A stretch of 64,000 nucleotides of DNA from the NCBI GenBank assembly GCA_021730985.1, contig JAKFYI010000016.1, positions 1-64,000 of the forward strand. The letters run 5' to 3'. The notes beneath the pieces were generated by a model. It did not search any database, was not told where the DNA came from, and was given only the letters and a program-made list of their open reading frames with translations. Position numbers and translations under genes: made by a program. Numbering within the stretch: position 1 is the first letter of the stretch; each line of letters opens with the position of its first letter. The stretch comes from Hyphomicrobiales bacterium (GTDB taxonomy: Bacteria; Pseudomonadota; Alphaproteobacteria; Rhizobiales; Xanthobacteraceae). Shown here piece by piece: positions 24,947 to 34,790 of the stretch.

Positions 24947-26755
24947 ATGACAGACAACATCAAATCAGGATCGGTTGAGGTCGGCGGCGTCGATATCGAG
25001 GCCTTCACGAAGAACATCGCCCGCGTCGTCGAGCAAGGCGGAAAGGCACTCGCCGCCTATCTCAAGCCGCGCGAAGCCGGCAAAATGCCGGCCGGCCTTT
25101 CCGACGAGGTCACCGACGTCATCAAGACGCTCGGCGAGGTTGCCCAATACTGGCTGTCCGATCCCAAGCGGGCTCTCGAGCTGCAATCGACACTCGGCAA
25201 AGCCTACCTCGATCTGTGGGGCACTGCGGCCAAGCGTCTGGCCGGCGAGAGCGCGGGGCCGGTGGCGGTTCCCGACCCGAAGGACCGCCGGTTCTCCGAT
25301 CCCGAATGGTCATCGAACCAGTTCTTCGACTTCGTGAAGCAGGCCTACCTGGTGAGTACAGGGTGGGCCGACCAACTGGTTCACAACGCCGAGGGGCTCG
25401 ATCCCCACACCCGGCACAAGGCCGAGTTCTACGTGAAGCAGATCGCCAACGCGGTCTCGCCGTCGAACTTTGTCCTGACCAATCCTGAACTGTGGCGCGA
25501 AACCCTGGGCTCCAACGGCGAGAACCTGGTGCGCGGCATGCACATGCTGGCCGAGGATATCGAGGCCGGTGGCGGCGATCTGAAAATCCGGCAGTCCGAC
25601 GCCTCACAATTCGAAGTCGGCCGCAACCTCGCAGTCTCGCCAGGCAAGGTGATTTATCAGAACGAGTTGATGCAATTGATCCAGTACGCGCCCTCCACCG
25701 AAACGGTGTTGAAGCGTCCGCTGCTGATCGTGCCGCCCTGGATCAACAAATTTTATGTGCTCGATCTCACACCGGAGAAATCGTTCATCAAATGGTGCGT
25801 CGATCAGGGCCTCACGGTTTTCGTGATCTCCTGGGTCAACCCGGATGAGCGCCAAGCCAAGATGAGCTTCGAGGAGTACATGAAGCTCGGACCGCTGGCT
25901 GCGCTCGATGCAATCAAGCAGGCCACCGGCGAAACCAAGATCAACACCATCGGCTATTGCGTCGGCGGCACGCTGCTGGCGATCACCCTCGCCTACATGG
26001 CGCAGCAGAACGACACGCGCATCGCCTCGACCACGCTGTTCACCGCGCAGGTCGATTTTACACACGCCGGCGACCTCAAGGTGTTCGTCGATGAGGAGCA
26101 GCTCAAGGCCGTCGAAGACCGCATGGCGGAGCGCGGCTATCTCGAAGGCAAGAAGATGGCCAATGCTTTCAACATGCTGCGCTCGAACGATCTGGTCTGG
26201 CCTTACATCATCAACAACTACATGCGTGGCAAGGCGCCGATCCCATTCGATCTGCTCTACTGGAACTCGGATTCGACCCGCATGCCGGCGGCAAACCACG
26301 CGTTCTACCTTCGCCAATGCTATTGGCTGAATTCGCTGACGCAGGGCAAAATGTTGGTCGCCGGTGTCGATCTGGACCTCGGCAAGGTGAAAGTCCCGAT
26401 CTACAACCTCGCCACCCGCGAAGACCACATTGCACCGGCGCAATCGGTGTTCGTTGGGTCCAAGTATTTCGGCGGCCCAGTGAAATACGTGCTGGCCGGC
26501 TCCGGCCATATTGCGGGAGTGGTCAATCCGCCGGCCAAAAGCAAATACCAGTACTGGACCGGCGGAAAGCCCGGCGTCGGCACGCTGGACAGTTGGATGG
26601 CGGCAGCCAAGGAAAACCCGGGTTCGTGGTGGCCGGATTGGCTGACGTGGATCAAAGATCAGGACGACGACGACGCGCCCGCGCGCGAGCCCGGCGGCGG
26701 CAAACTCAAGCCGATCGAGGATGCGCCGGGGAGTTACGTCAAGCTGCGCGACTGA
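24947..26755 (+). CDS. phaC: class I polyhydroxyalkanoate synthase
   Basis: 602 residues from the ATG at 24947 (an ATG at 24923 would add eight). The lipase-like box is GYCVGG with catalytic Cys338. The acid is in ATREDHIAP and the histidine in [12 protein letters not shown]. The N-terminal PhaC domain ([13 protein letters not shown]-like region [30 protein letters not shown]) and [14 protein letters not shown] are typical. It polymerises (R)-3-hydroxyacyl-CoA to storage polyester at granules. No phaA, phaB or phaR gene is near, as in many Rhizobiales. Confidence 0.96.
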   Translation: MTDNIKSGSVEVGGVDIEAFTKNIARVVEQGGKALAAYLKPREAGKMPAGLSDEVTDVIKTLGEVAQYWLSDPKRALELQSTLGKAYLDLWGTAAKRLAGESAGPVAVPDPKDRRFSDPEWSSNQFFDFVKQAYLVSTGWADQLVHNAEGLDPHTRHKAEFYVKQIANAVSPSNFVLTNPELWRETLGSNGENLVRGMHMLAEDIEAGGGDLKIRQSDASQFEVGRNLAVSPGKVIYQNELMQLIQYAPSTETVLKRPLLIVPPWINKFYVLDLTPEKSFIKWCVDQGLTVFVISWVNPDERQAKMSFEEYMKLGPLAALDAIKQATGETKINTIGYCVGGTLLAITLAYMAQQNDTRIASTTLFTAQVDFTHAGDLKVFVDEEQLKAVEDRMAERGYLEGKKMANAFNMLRSNDLVWPYIINNYMRGKAPIPFDLLYWNSDSTRMPAANHAFYLRQCYWLNSLTQGKMLVAGVDLDLGKVKVPIYNLATREDHIAPAQSVFVGSKYFGGPVKYVLAGSGHIAGVVNPPAKSKYQYWTGGKPGVGTLDSWMAAAKENPGSWWPDWLTWIKDQDDDDAPAREPGGGKLKPIEDAPGSYVKLRD

Positions 26756-26908
26756 CCCGCCAGACGGCGGCTGTCCCCCACCATCCGGAACTTTGAGATT
26801 TTCGCGCAAGGCGCATTGTCGGCTCTTTCGCCCGCGCGCCGCAGGGTTCACACTCCCGCATGACCTCGCTCGTCCCATGCGAGGACCTGCAAACGGGAGC
26901 TTACCGCC

Positions 26909-27307
26909 ATGTCGAGGGAACTGCTCTGGCTGACGCTGTCCGTCGGGCTGACCGCGTTGATCTGGGTGCCCTACATTCTCGACCGCATCAAAGTGCGCGG
27001 GCTGATGGCGACGCTCGCCAATCCGTCACGCCGGGACAAGGAGCAATCGCCCTGGGCCGTCCGCCTGATGTTCGCCCATGACAATGCGATCGAGAACCTT
27101 GTCATATTCGCCCCGCTGGTGCTGATCACTGACGTGCTCAACATCCGAAATGGCATGACGGCGTTCGCCTGCGCGCTCTATTTCTGGTCGCGGCTCGCCC
27201 ATCTGGTGATCTACACCGCCGGCTGGCCGGTCGGCCGCACCGTCGCCTTCACGGGCGGTTTCATCGCCCAGATGATGCTGCTGATCGAGATCTTCCGCTC
27301 GATGTAG
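26909..27307 (+). CDS. MAPEG-family membrane protein
   Basis: 132 residues with four hydrophobic helices (LLWLTLSVGLTALIWVPY, NLVIFAPLVLI, AFACALYFWSRLAHLVIY, FTGGFIAQMMLLIEIF) and the MAPEG signature RLMFAHDNAIENLVIFAP. MAPEG proteins in eicosanoid and glutathione metabolism are trimeric membrane enzymes; the function of bacterial members such as this one is mostly unknown. The 153-bp gap before it contains nothing I can name. Convergent with argC (6-bp gap). Confidence 0.9.
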   Translation: MSRELLWLTLSVGLTALIWVPYILDRIKVRGLMATLANPSRRDKEQSPWAVRLMFAHDNAIENLVIFAPLVLITDVLNIRNGMTAFACALYFWSRLAHLVIYTAGWPVGRTVAFTGGFIAQMMLLIEIFRSM

Positions 27308-27313
27308 CGGCGC

Positions 27314-28387
27314 TCAGGGGAACAGCGCGACCTGCTCCAGGCCTGTCGTCTCGGGATAGCCGAGCATCATGTTCATGTTCTGCACCGCCTGGCCGGATGC
27401 GCCCTTCACCAGGTTGTCGAGCGCCGACACCACGATGGCGCGGCCCGGCACGCGGTCCCTGGCCACGCCGATAAAGGTCATGTTGGAGCCCCGGATATGG
27501 CGGGTCTGCGGGGTCTGGCCGAACGGCAAAACGTGGACGAACGGCTCCTTCGCGTAGAACTTAAAAAGCACCGCATGAAGGTCTTCGGGTGATTTCCCGC
27601 GTGTTCCTCGCACGTATATCGTGGAGAGGATGCCCCTGTTCATGGGCATCAGGTGCGGCGTGAAGGTGACGACCACCTTGCGGCCGGCCGCCAGCGAGAA
27701 CTCCTGGTCGAGCTCGGCCATATGGCGATGGTGCCCGACGCCGTAGGCGTGGATGCCCTCGGACACCTCGGAGAACAGCATCTCTTCCTTGGCGGACCGC
27801 CCAGCGCCGGTCATGCCGGACTTTGCATCGATCACGATCTCGTCGGGGTCGATCGACTTGGCCTTCAGCAGCGGCGTGATGGGAAGCTGCGCGCAGCTAG
27901 TGTAGCAGCCCGGATTGGCCACCAGCCGCGCCTTCTTGATTTTCTCGCGATACACCTCGACCAGCCCGTAGACCGCCTCGCGCTGCAGTTTCGGCGCGTG
28001 ATGCTCGTGGCCGTACCACTTCGCATAAGCCGCGGTGTCTGCGAGCCGGAAATCGGCGGATAGATCGACAACTTTGGTCTTCGGCGCCTTTTCGAGCAGA
28101 TCGGCGATCACCTTTTGTGTGGTGGCATGCGGCAGCGCGCAGAATGCAAGGTCGAGCTTGACCTTTTTCCAGTCGGTGTCCTCGATCGAAACGAGCGTCG
28201 GCAGTTGGAACGGCGAGAATTGCGGAAACACCGTCCGCATCTCCTGCCCCGCCCGCCGGTCCGCGGTGAGCAGCGCGAGCTCCGCATGAGGGTGGCGCAG
28301 CAGCAGCCGCACCAGCTCCGAACCGGTGTAGCCCGAGGCCCCGAGGACGCCGATTTTCGCTTTGGCAGGCTTTGCGCTGGAAGGCAT
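27314..28387 (-). CDS. argC: N-acetyl-gamma-glutamyl-phosphate reductase
   Basis: 357 residues. The NADP-binding start is IGVLGASGYTGSELVRLLL. The catalytic cysteine is in ANPGCYTS, with the downstream GMTGAGRSAKE and HRHMAELDQE segments containing the general-base histidine. It performs the third step of arginine synthesis, reducing N-acetylglutamyl phosphate to the semialdehyde. The 247 bp upstream show one GC hairpin (GGGCGCGGC/GCCGCGCCC, 28557-28581) with no U-run and no gene. Confidence 0.97.
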   Translation of the reverse strand: MPSSAKPAKAKIGVLGASGYTGSELVRLLLRHPHAELALLTADRRAGQEMRTVFPQFSPFQLPTLVSIEDTDWKKVKLDLAFCALPHATTQKVIADLLEKAPKTKVVDLSADFRLADTAAYAKWYGHEHHAPKLQREAVYGLVEVYREKIKKARLVANPGCYTSCAQLPITPLLKAKSIDPDEIVIDAKSGMTGAGRSAKEEMLFSEVSEGIHAYGVGHHRHMAELDQEFSLAAGRKVVVTFTPHLMPMNRGILSTIYVRGTRGKSPEDLHAVLFKFYAKEPFVHVLPFGQTPQTRHIRGSNMTFIGVARDRVPGRAIVVSALDNLVKGASGQAVQNMNMMLGYPETTGLEQVALFP

Positions 28388-28634
28388 GGTTCAATCCTTA
28401 TCTGAACCCGAACAAAGCGACCGGACCAACCGCGGCGATGTCAGAAGAAAATGCCGCGGAACTCAAATCCGGCGGCATGGGGGACGATCAGCGAAAGCCC
28501 GCCCGTGCCGCGTGAATACGGCGGCGGCGCAACGCGCTATGAGCGATCATCGTCATGGGCGCGGCATATAGCGCCGCGCCCTGTCATGGTCAAGGAACCT
28601 ACCCCGCGCCAGGCGGCGCCACTGGGGTCGGTCC

Positions 28635-30350
28635 CTATGCCAGGATGATCTCCGCCGCCCGCTCGGCGAGCGACAGCGTCGGAGCATGTGTGTTGCAGCA
28701 GGTAATCTCCGGCATCACTGAAGCATCGGCGATACGAAGCCTCGTCACGCCGCGTACGTTCAAAGCCTCGTCCACCGGCGCGGATGACGAGCGTCCCATG
28801 GCGCAAGTGCCGACGAAGTGAAAATAGGTCGCGGCGTTGGCGCGCACATACTCGACGATCTCGGCCTTCTTGGCGCCCGGAATGCTGAGTTGGTCCTTGC
28901 GGACACCATCAAAGCCCTTGCCGTTGCCGAGCGCGATACCGAACTCGATTCCGGCCGCGTAGGCATCGACGTCAGCCTGCTCACCGAAATAATTGGGATC
29001 AACCAGCAGCGGCGCCATCGGGTCGGCTGAAGCCAGCCGCACCGTGCCGCGGCTCTTTGGCTTCATCAGGCCGGGCATGGTGAGATAGCCCATGTCAGGG
29101 GCTAAGTCCTTCACGTTCGGCGCGTTCTGGCGGCCGAACACCTGGATGTCCGGTCCTTTCAGCGAGGGCGAGCTTCGCATGTAGGCGATCCCGGAATGGC
29201 CGGTGTCGATCTGCGGCGCGCCCTTGTCCTTGGTCGAGAACACCAGACGAACCAGCAGATGATCGTGCAGATTTGCGCCGACCTGAGGCGCATCGACCAA
29301 CACCGGGATGCCGTGCTGCCGCAGATGGTCCGCCGGCCCCACGCCCGACAGCATCAGCAGCTTGGGCGACTTCAGACCGCCCGCACAAACCACGACCTCG
29401 CGGCCAGCCGAAAAGCGCCGCTCCTGCCCGTCAACCACAGCGACCACGCCACGGCACTGGCCGCCGGAAATATCGAGCCGCGTCACGGTGGTGCCCGCAA
29501 GCAGCGTCAGGTTGGCGCGCGACAGCGCGGGGAGCAGGTAGGCATGCGCCGCCGAGATGCGCCGCATATTGGCATCGACGTTGATGTCCTGCTGGCCTGC
29601 GGCGTCGAGAACGCTCGCGACGTTGTTGATGTCCATGTGCTCGACTTTGCCGAGGCCGACGGCGGAATCGACGAACGCACGCGTCACCGGATGCGCCATC
29701 GCAGGCTTGCGCGTAGCCATCATGCCACTGCCGCCGCGGATCGCGGTTTCACCGCCGGCGTAACGCTCGACCTTCTTGAAGTTTCGGATGATCGCGTCGT
29801 AGCCCCAGCCGGATCCGGCTGCTGCTTCCCAGGCGTCGTAGTCGGCCTTGTCGCCCTTCAGCCAGACCGTGGCGTTGATGCTTGAACCGCCACCGATGAT
29901 CTTGCCGACCGGCGCCACGATAACGCGATTATTCAGCGCCTTCTGCGGCACCGACTTGTAGCCCCAGTCGGTGTCGGAACCGAAGTTGCGGGTGTAGATG
30001 CCCGGGTTGAAGATTTTTTCCTGATCGAGATTGGTGCCGCCGCCCTCGATCACTAGCACGCTGGCACGGCCGTCCTGCGACAGACGATGAGCCAGGATGC
30101 AACCTGACGAACCGCCGCCGACGATGATGTAGTCATACTCGGCCTTCAGGCTGGCGAGTTGCGCCGCTTGGTTCGCCTGCGCGTGCGCCGCCTGCTCCGC
30201 CATGTCGCGCGCCACCGCTACGCCGGCCCCGGCCGCGACCAGAATCTTCACAAATCGACGTCTGTTGATGCGGCCTTCGTAAGCCGCATCGATCGCTGCG
30301 TTGATGGTTTCACCTGACGCACGCGCGCCATCGCTCGACATGTCTTGCAT
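28635..30350 (-). CDS. Tat-exported GMC-family flavin oxidoreductase
   Basis: 571 residues. The ATG at 30350 follows GGGAGG. A twin-arginine signal with a triple Arg (NRRRFVKILVAAGAGVAVA) lies near residue 30, so it folds with FAD before export. The Rossmann loop is YIIVGGGSSGCILA; the GMC signature is PVGKIIGGGSSINATVW and the second is GANLHDHLL. Active-site histidines sit in YFHFVGTCAMG and in CCNTHAPTLSLAE, where choline dehydrogenases usually have Asn. It oxidises an alcohol or sugar, but the substrate is not readable. It is downstream of, and in line with, the MBL array. Confidence 0.92.
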   Translation of the reverse strand: MQDMSSDGARASGETINAAIDAAYEGRINRRRFVKILVAAGAGVAVARDMAEQAAHAQANQAAQLASLKAEYDYIIVGGGSSGCILAHRLSQDGRASVLVIEGGGTNLDQEKIFNPGIYTRNFGSDTDWGYKSVPQKALNNRVIVAPVGKIIGGGSSINATVWLKGDKADYDAWEAAAGSGWGYDAIIRNFKKVERYAGGETAIRGGSGMMATRKPAMAHPVTRAFVDSAVGLGKVEHMDINNVASVLDAAGQQDINVDANMRRISAAHAYLLPALSRANLTLLAGTTVTRLDISGGQCRGVVAVVDGQERRFSAGREVVVCAGGLKSPKLLMLSGVGPADHLRQHGIPVLVDAPQVGANLHDHLLVRLVFSTKDKGAPQIDTGHSGIAYMRSSPSLKGPDIQVFGRQNAPNVKDLAPDMGYLTMPGLMKPKSRGTVRLASADPMAPLLVDPNYFGEQADVDAYAAGIEFGIALGNGKGFDGVRKDQLSIPGAKKAEIVEYVRANAATYFHFVGTCAMGRSSSAPVDEALNVRGVTRLRIADASVMPEITCCNTHAPTLSLAERAAEIILA

Positions 30351-30509
30351 AGGCCGCCCTCCCGCGCCGCGCGGCATTGAACCGCCGCGCGTGCATACGG
30401 AATGCTAGACCCGCCTCATGCTCCGCACCAGTTGACCGTCGTGGAAACGCGGCGGCCGGAATGGGCAATGGACCACTCCGGCTCGCCGTGCGCGACTTGG
30501 GCAGTGGCG

Positions 30510-31385
30510 CTAGACGGCCGTCAGCGGCACGGTGCGATAGCCGCTCCCCGCCTTCTCGACCAGGCGCAACGCCGGGAATGGGAAGTGATACGCCTGCACC
30601 GGCAGCTTCTCCGCCACCAGCATGTCGTACACGCGGCGGCGGGTGGCGGCCGCCTGCGGCGGATCCTGATCGAAGTAGCCCTGCCAGTCGGGTCGCGGGG
30701 CAAACACAAAGGCGTTGTTGCAAACATCCGACTGCACGAACACCTTCTTGCCGCCCGACGAGACGACATACGACGTGTGGCCGATGCTGTGGCCGGGCGT
30801 GCCGACAGCGAGCACGCCGGGCGCCACCTCCTTGTCCCACTCGTACGGCGTGACCTTGCGGCCGAGCGCATCGAACACCCGGCGATTGTTCTGGAACAGC
30901 TCGGTCATGCGGCCGGGCGAGGCGCGGCTCATCTCGCCATCGTCGGTCCAGAATTTCCATTCCACCGCGGGCACCTTGATCTCGGCGTTCGGAAACGCCG
31001 CGCTCTTGTTGTCGGCGCCCAGCAGCCCGTTCACATGGTCGGCGTGGAAATGCGAGATCACGACCATATCGATCTTGTTGCGGTCGATGCCCGCTGCGGC
31101 AAGGTTCTGATTGAGCAGTCCGCGCTCGCCCTTGCTCGCCGCGACCTGGGCCTCGCCGTTTCCGGTGTCGAACAGCACGGTCTTGCCGCCGGTCTTGAGA
31201 ACGATCGGCGAAAAGGTGTTCGTCATAACATCGGTCGGCCGGCCTTCGGCTTTGAGCTGCGCCTTGAAGTCGTCCTCGCTGGCGTTGACCAGATATTTGC
31301 CGTCCACCGGCACATTGCGGAAGCCGTCGGTGAGAACAATCACTTCGATGTCGCCAACCTTGTAGCGGTACGGTGCGTCAGCCAC
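30510..31385 (-). CDS. MBL-fold hydrolase, MPH-like, array member 1 (no signal peptide)
   Basis: 291 residues from a GTG at 31385 with an AGGAG site. The metal-binding sequence is complete: SHFHADH for the HxHxDH motif, His in GTPGHSIGH, bridging Asp in QSDV and the last His in AYHFPFP. It starts directly at the domain (YRYKVGDIEVIVLTDG), so unlike the next four members it has no signal and should stay in the cytoplasm. It resembles methyl parathion hydrolase in strand order and ends (GSGYRTVPL) like its neighbours. The substrate is unknown; lactones or organophosphate triesters are the family options. Last gene of the array. Confidence 0.92.
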   Translation of the reverse strand: MADAPYRYKVGDIEVIVLTDGFRNVPVDGKYLVNASEDDFKAQLKAEGRPTDVMTNTFSPIVLKTGGKTVLFDTGNGEAQVAASKGERGLLNQNLAAAGIDRNKIDMVVISHFHADHVNGLLGADNKSAAFPNAEIKVPAVEWKFWTDDGEMSRASPGRMTELFQNNRRVFDALGRKVTPYEWDKEVAPGVLAVGTPGHSIGHTSYVVSSGGKKVFVQSDVCNNAFVFAPRPDWQGYFDQDPPQAAATRRRVYDMLVAEKLPVQAYHFPFPALRLVEKAGSGYRTVPLTAV

Positions 31386-31406
31386 TTTTCACTCCTGCAT
31401 GATGAG

Positions 31407-31431
31407 AAGGCCGCCTTCTAGAGGCGGCCTT
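31407..31431 (-). terminator. hairpin between array members 1 and 2
   Basis: A nine-base stem AAGGCCGCC/GGCGGCCTT with a seven-base loop lies downstream of member 2. The U-tract is weak on both strands, so termination strength is uncertain, but the stem matches those after members 3 and 4. Confidence 0.55.
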
Positions 31432-31456
31432 CGGAATATTCAATGGACCAAAACGG

Positions 31457-32446
31457 TCAGATGGTCGGATTCCACGGCACCGGAACTTCGCGATAGCCAC
31501 TGCCGACCTTCTCGACGTAGGCGTGCGACGGGAACGGATAGTGGAATCCCTGGACCATCATACGCTCGGCCACCAGCATGTCGTACACCTTGCGGCGCGT
31601 CTCCTCCGCCATCGGGCCGTCCTGGTCGTAGAAGCCGTGCCAGCCCGGGTTGCGCACGAACACCCACGGCACATGGGTCACGTCACCCTGCACGAACACC
31701 TTGCTGTTGCCCGACGCGACGATGAATGACATGTGCCCCGGCGTGTGGCCGGGCGTGTGCATCGCCGTGACGCCCGGCACAATTTCCTTGTTGGCATCGT
31801 ACTGGGTCACCTTGCGGCCTTGCGCGTCGAACACACGGCGCAGGTTCTTGAACACCGTCTCCATGCGACCCTTCGGAGCGCGGCTCATCTCGCCGTCGTC
31901 CATGAAGTATTTCCATTCCACGGCAGGCACGAGCACTTCGGCGTTCGGGAACGCCGGCTTGTTGTCGGGCGTCAGCAGTCCATTGATGTGATCGCCGTGG
32001 AAATGCGAGATCACCACCACGTCGATCGCGTTTCGATCGATGCCGGCGGCCTTCAGATTGTCCTGGAACTGCCCGGTCTGGCCCTTGCTGTTGACGAACG
32101 CCGCCTCGCTGGTGCCGGTGTCGAACACCGCGAGCCTGCCGCCGGTGTTGATCACCACCGGATTGTACGGTGTGGTCATCAGGTCTTTCGGATAGTGCGC
32201 GGCTTCGAGCGCCGCATTCAGATCGCCACGCGTCTTGTTGGTGACGTGGGTGTCGGTAAATTTGAAGGTGTTGGCGCCGTCGGTAACGACGGTCATCTCG
32301 ATCGAGCCGACCTTGTAGCGATAGTAGCCCGCGTTCTGCTTGCCGACGGGAGGAGCAGCGGCAAGCGCTGGCAGGTTCATGCCGGCCGGTGCGGCCGCGC
32401 TGGCAGCGACGCCTGCGAGCAGATGACGGCGGGACAGTTCGGTCAT
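31457..32446 (-). CDS. Tat-exported MBL-fold hydrolase, MPH-like, array member 2
   Basis: 329 residues from an ATG at 32446 after AGGGGAA. The signal is twin-arginine type (ELSRRHLLAGVAAS). The mature domain opens YYRYKVGSIEMTVVTDG. Metal ligands: SHFHGDH, HTPGHTPGH, QGDV and GFHYPFP, matching the seven-ligand dinuclear set of methyl parathion hydrolase. It ends VPWNPTI like member 5. A start at 32476 would put ten unrelated residues before the signal. Expected product: a periplasmic dinuclear metal hydrolase; substrate unknown. Confidence 0.93.
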   Translation of the reverse strand: MTELSRRHLLAGVAASAAAPAGMNLPALAAAPPVGKQNAGYYRYKVGSIEMTVVTDGANTFKFTDTHVTNKTRGDLNAALEAAHYPKDLMTTPYNPVVINTGGRLAVFDTGTSEAAFVNSKGQTGQFQDNLKAAGIDRNAIDVVVISHFHGDHINGLLTPDNKPAFPNAEVLVPAVEWKYFMDDGEMSRAPKGRMETVFKNLRRVFDAQGRKVTQYDANKEIVPGVTAMHTPGHTPGHMSFIVASGNSKVFVQGDVTHVPWVFVRNPGWHGFYDQDGPMAEETRRKVYDMLVAERMMVQGFHYPFPSHAYVEKVGSGYREVPVPWNPTI

Positions 32447-32528
32447 GGCGTTTCCCCTGGTTGGGCGCGCGTGCACGCAGCCTGACTACAACGATGATAG
32501 CGCAGCTTCGCGCCTGTCGCAGGCGCAA

Positions 32529-32554
32529 AAAGGCCGCCCTGTCGGGCGGCCTTT
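32529..32554 (-). terminator. Rho-independent terminator after array member 3
   Basis: Stem AAAGGCCGCCC/GGGCGGCCTTT (32529-32539 with 32544-32554), four-base loop, followed on the minus strand by a run of T's. It lies 12 bases beyond the member-3 stop and 82 bases upstream of member 2. Confidence 0.85.
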
Positions 32555-32565
32555 CAGTCGTTCGT

Positions 32566-33549
32566 TCAAATCGTCGGATTCCAGGCCACCGGCACCAGCC
32601 GGTAGCCATTGCCGGATTTCTCGGAATAGCCGAGCGACGGGAACGGAAAGTGGAAACCGGAAACCAAGAGCTTCTCCGTCGCGGCCATGTCATGGATGCG
32701 CTTGCGCGTCGCCACCGCCTCGTCCGGGTTGTGGTCGAACATCACCTGCCAATCCGGATTTCGCAGGAACAGATCCGGCACGTTGGTGACGTCGCCCTGG
32801 AACAGGACGCGTGACGAGCCCGACTGAATCACCAGCGCACTGTGACCCGGCGTGTGGCCCTTGGCGTCAATGGCCGTGATGCCCGGCGCGACCTCCTTGC
32901 CCCATTCGTAGCGCGTCACCTTGTCTTTCAGATCGCCGAAGATCTTGCGGTTGAATCCCATCTGCCCCTTGGTGAAGCCGTCCTGCGCCTTGGCTGCGTT
33001 GTCATCGTTCATCCAGAATGCCCAGTCGAGCGCCGGAACTTTGATCTCCGCATTCGGGAAGGCGAGCGAGCCGTCGGCGTTCTTTATGCCGAGGATGTGG
33101 TCGCCGTGCATGTGCGAGCAGACCACGATGTCGATCGCCTTGGGATCGATGCCCGCGGCCTTCATCGTGCCTTGCAGCAGTCCGACGGTCGGGCCGACAC
33201 CCGGACCGAAGCCAGTGTCGAGCAACACGAGCTTAGAGCCGGTGTTGACGACCACCGGGTTGAACGGCGCCACCAACTGCCCTTTCGGCATGAAGGCGGC
33301 TTCCGCCGTGGCGATCACCTGATCCTGGCTGACGTTGCGAACGAAGCCATTGGGGATCGGCGCAACGCGGGCGCCGTCGTTGACGACGGTGACTTCGAAA
33401 TCGCCAAGTTTGGTGCGGTAGAAGCTCGGCGCCTGCTTGCCGATCGGCGGCGCGGCGGCGTGGCTTTTCGTGATGGAGAACGGCGTGAGTACGGTTGCGG
33501 CGGCGGCCGCGGCACCGCCGAGCAGATGACGGCGTGTCAATTGCGTCAT
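32566..33549 (-). CDS. Tat-exported MBL-fold hydrolase, MPH-like, array member 3
   Basis: 327 residues with a twin-arginine signal (QLTRRHLLGGAAAAAAT). The domain starts FYRTKLGDFEVTVVNDG, the closest of the five to the corresponding stretch of methyl parathion hydrolase. Ligands: SHMHGDH (Met where the other four have Phe), GHTPGH, QGDV and GFHFPFP. It carries the distinctive segment TGFGPGVGPTVGLL in place of the short loop of members 2 and 4. The ATG at 33549 follows AGGGGAGG. Substrate unknown. Confidence 0.93.
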   Translation of the reverse strand: MTQLTRRHLLGGAAAAAATVLTPFSITKSHAAAPPIGKQAPSFYRTKLGDFEVTVVNDGARVAPIPNGFVRNVSQDQVIATAEAAFMPKGQLVAPFNPVVVNTGSKLVLLDTGFGPGVGPTVGLLQGTMKAAGIDPKAIDIVVCSHMHGDHILGIKNADGSLAFPNAEIKVPALDWAFWMNDDNAAKAQDGFTKGQMGFNRKIFGDLKDKVTRYEWGKEVAPGITAIDAKGHTPGHSALVIQSGSSRVLFQGDVTNVPDLFLRNPDWQVMFDHNPDEAVATRKRIHDMAATEKLLVSGFHFPFPSLGYSEKSGNGYRLVPVAWNPTI

Positions 33550-33651
33550 GAAATCCTCCCCTGTTCACGCCTCAACGTCGTAAGCGGTGCGCCGGGGCGG
33601 ATGCGGAGCAGAATAGCCCATTCGCCAATGACGCAGTAGCGACCGGCGGAC

Positions 33652-33686
33652 AAAAAAACGAAGGCCGCCGTTGCCGGCGGCCTTCG
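33652..33686 (-). terminator. Rho-independent terminator after array member 4
   Basis: Stem CGAAGGCCGCC/GGCGGCCTTCG (33659-33669 with 33676-33686) followed on the minus strand by seven T's. It ends member 4 transcription 20 bases past its stop. Confidence 0.88.
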
Positions 33687-33706
33687 CTGTTGCGAACCGA
33701 TCTCGA

Positions 33707-34645
33707 CTAGAGCGAGGTGACCGGAATTTCGCGATAGCCGGAGCTGCTCTTTTCGATCCGGGCGAGCGCCGGGAACGGATAGTGGAAGCCCTGCACCGGC
33801 ACCTTGTCGGCCACCAGCATGTCATAGACCTTGCGGCGGGTCGCCTCGGCGGCCTGGGCATCTTGATCGAACATCAGGTGGAAGCCCGGGTTGCGCGCGA
33901 ACAGCGGGTTGTTGGTGACGTCGCTCTGCACGAACACCTTGCCGTTGCCCGAGGCGATAATGAACGACATGTGACCCGGCGTGTGGCCGTGCGTCGCCAC
34001 CGACGTGATGCCCGGCGCGACCTCCTTGCCAGCCTCGTACTGCGTGACCTTGCGGCCGAGCGCGTCGAACACCTTCCGCGCACCACCAAACACACCCTTC
34101 ATGCGGTCGGTGGTCTGCTTGCCCATTTCGCCATCGTCCATGAAGTACTTGAACTCGGGCGCCGGAACGAGGATTTCCGCCTTGGCGAACGCGGGCTTGC
34201 CGTCCTTGTCAAGCAGACCGTTGATATGGTCGCCGTGGAAGTGCGAGATGATCACTGCGTCCACCTGGCCGGCATCGATGCCGGCGGCCTTCAGGTTGGC
34301 GTGGAACTGGCCGGCGGCGCCACGGCCCGTGTCGATCACGACAGTCCTGTTGCCCGTCTTCACCACGAGCGGCGAATACGGAACGACCATCTGATCCGCT
34401 TGCTGCGACATCGCAACCCAGGCGGCGTTCACCTCATCGCGAGTCTTGTTGACGACGAAGTTGTCGGGAAACTTGAAGGTGTTGGAGCCGTCGGTCACGA
34501 CCGTGACGTCGATCGTGCCGACCTTGTAATTGTGGAAGCCCGCGGCTTGCGCCTGTGCTTGCAGAGCGGCGAACGGCGTGAGCGCGGTCGCCGCGGAAGC
34601 CGCAGCCGCTCCCGCCAGAATACTGCGACGATTGAGTTTCATCAT
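33707..34645 (-). CDS. Tat-exported MBL-fold hydrolase, MPH-like, array member 4
   Basis: 312 residues from the first of two tandem ATGs (34645/34642) after GGGAGG. Signal: KLNRRSILAGAAAASAAT. The domain begins HNYKVGTIDVTVVTDG. Ligands: SHFHGDH, ATHGHTPGH, QSDV and GFHYPFP. It lacks the PPIGKQNA-type linker seen before the domain in members 2, 3 and 5, having a Gln/Ala-rich linker instead, and ends REIPVTSL, so it is the more diverged exported member. Substrate unknown. Confidence 0.93.
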   Translation of the reverse strand: MMKLNRRSILAGAAAASAATALTPFAALQAQAQAAGFHNYKVGTIDVTVVTDGSNTFKFPDNFVVNKTRDEVNAAWVAMSQQADQMVVPYSPLVVKTGNRTVVIDTGRGAAGQFHANLKAAGIDAGQVDAVIISHFHGDHINGLLDKDGKPAFAKAEILVPAPEFKYFMDDGEMGKQTTDRMKGVFGGARKVFDALGRKVTQYEAGKEVAPGITSVATHGHTPGHMSFIIASGNGKVFVQSDVTNNPLFARNPGFHLMFDQDAQAAEATRRKVYDMLVADKVPVQGFHYPFPALARIEKSSSGYREIPVTSL

Positions 34646-34790
34646 GATGGTGTTCCTCCCTGGAAGCTGGAGCACGAAGCGGCCCCGGTGAATTGGTGCA
34701 ATCTAAAGCCTGCCGCGCGGTCTGAAAACAGGCCTCCACTAGAGGACAGCAAACCCCGACCGCACTGCACTATTCCACCGGGACGCTGCG

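Noticed and set aside
28557-28581. GC hairpin upstream of argC as a riboswitch or terminator
   Set aside because: No U-run, no known riboswitch pattern, and it stands alone; only noted in the argC entry.
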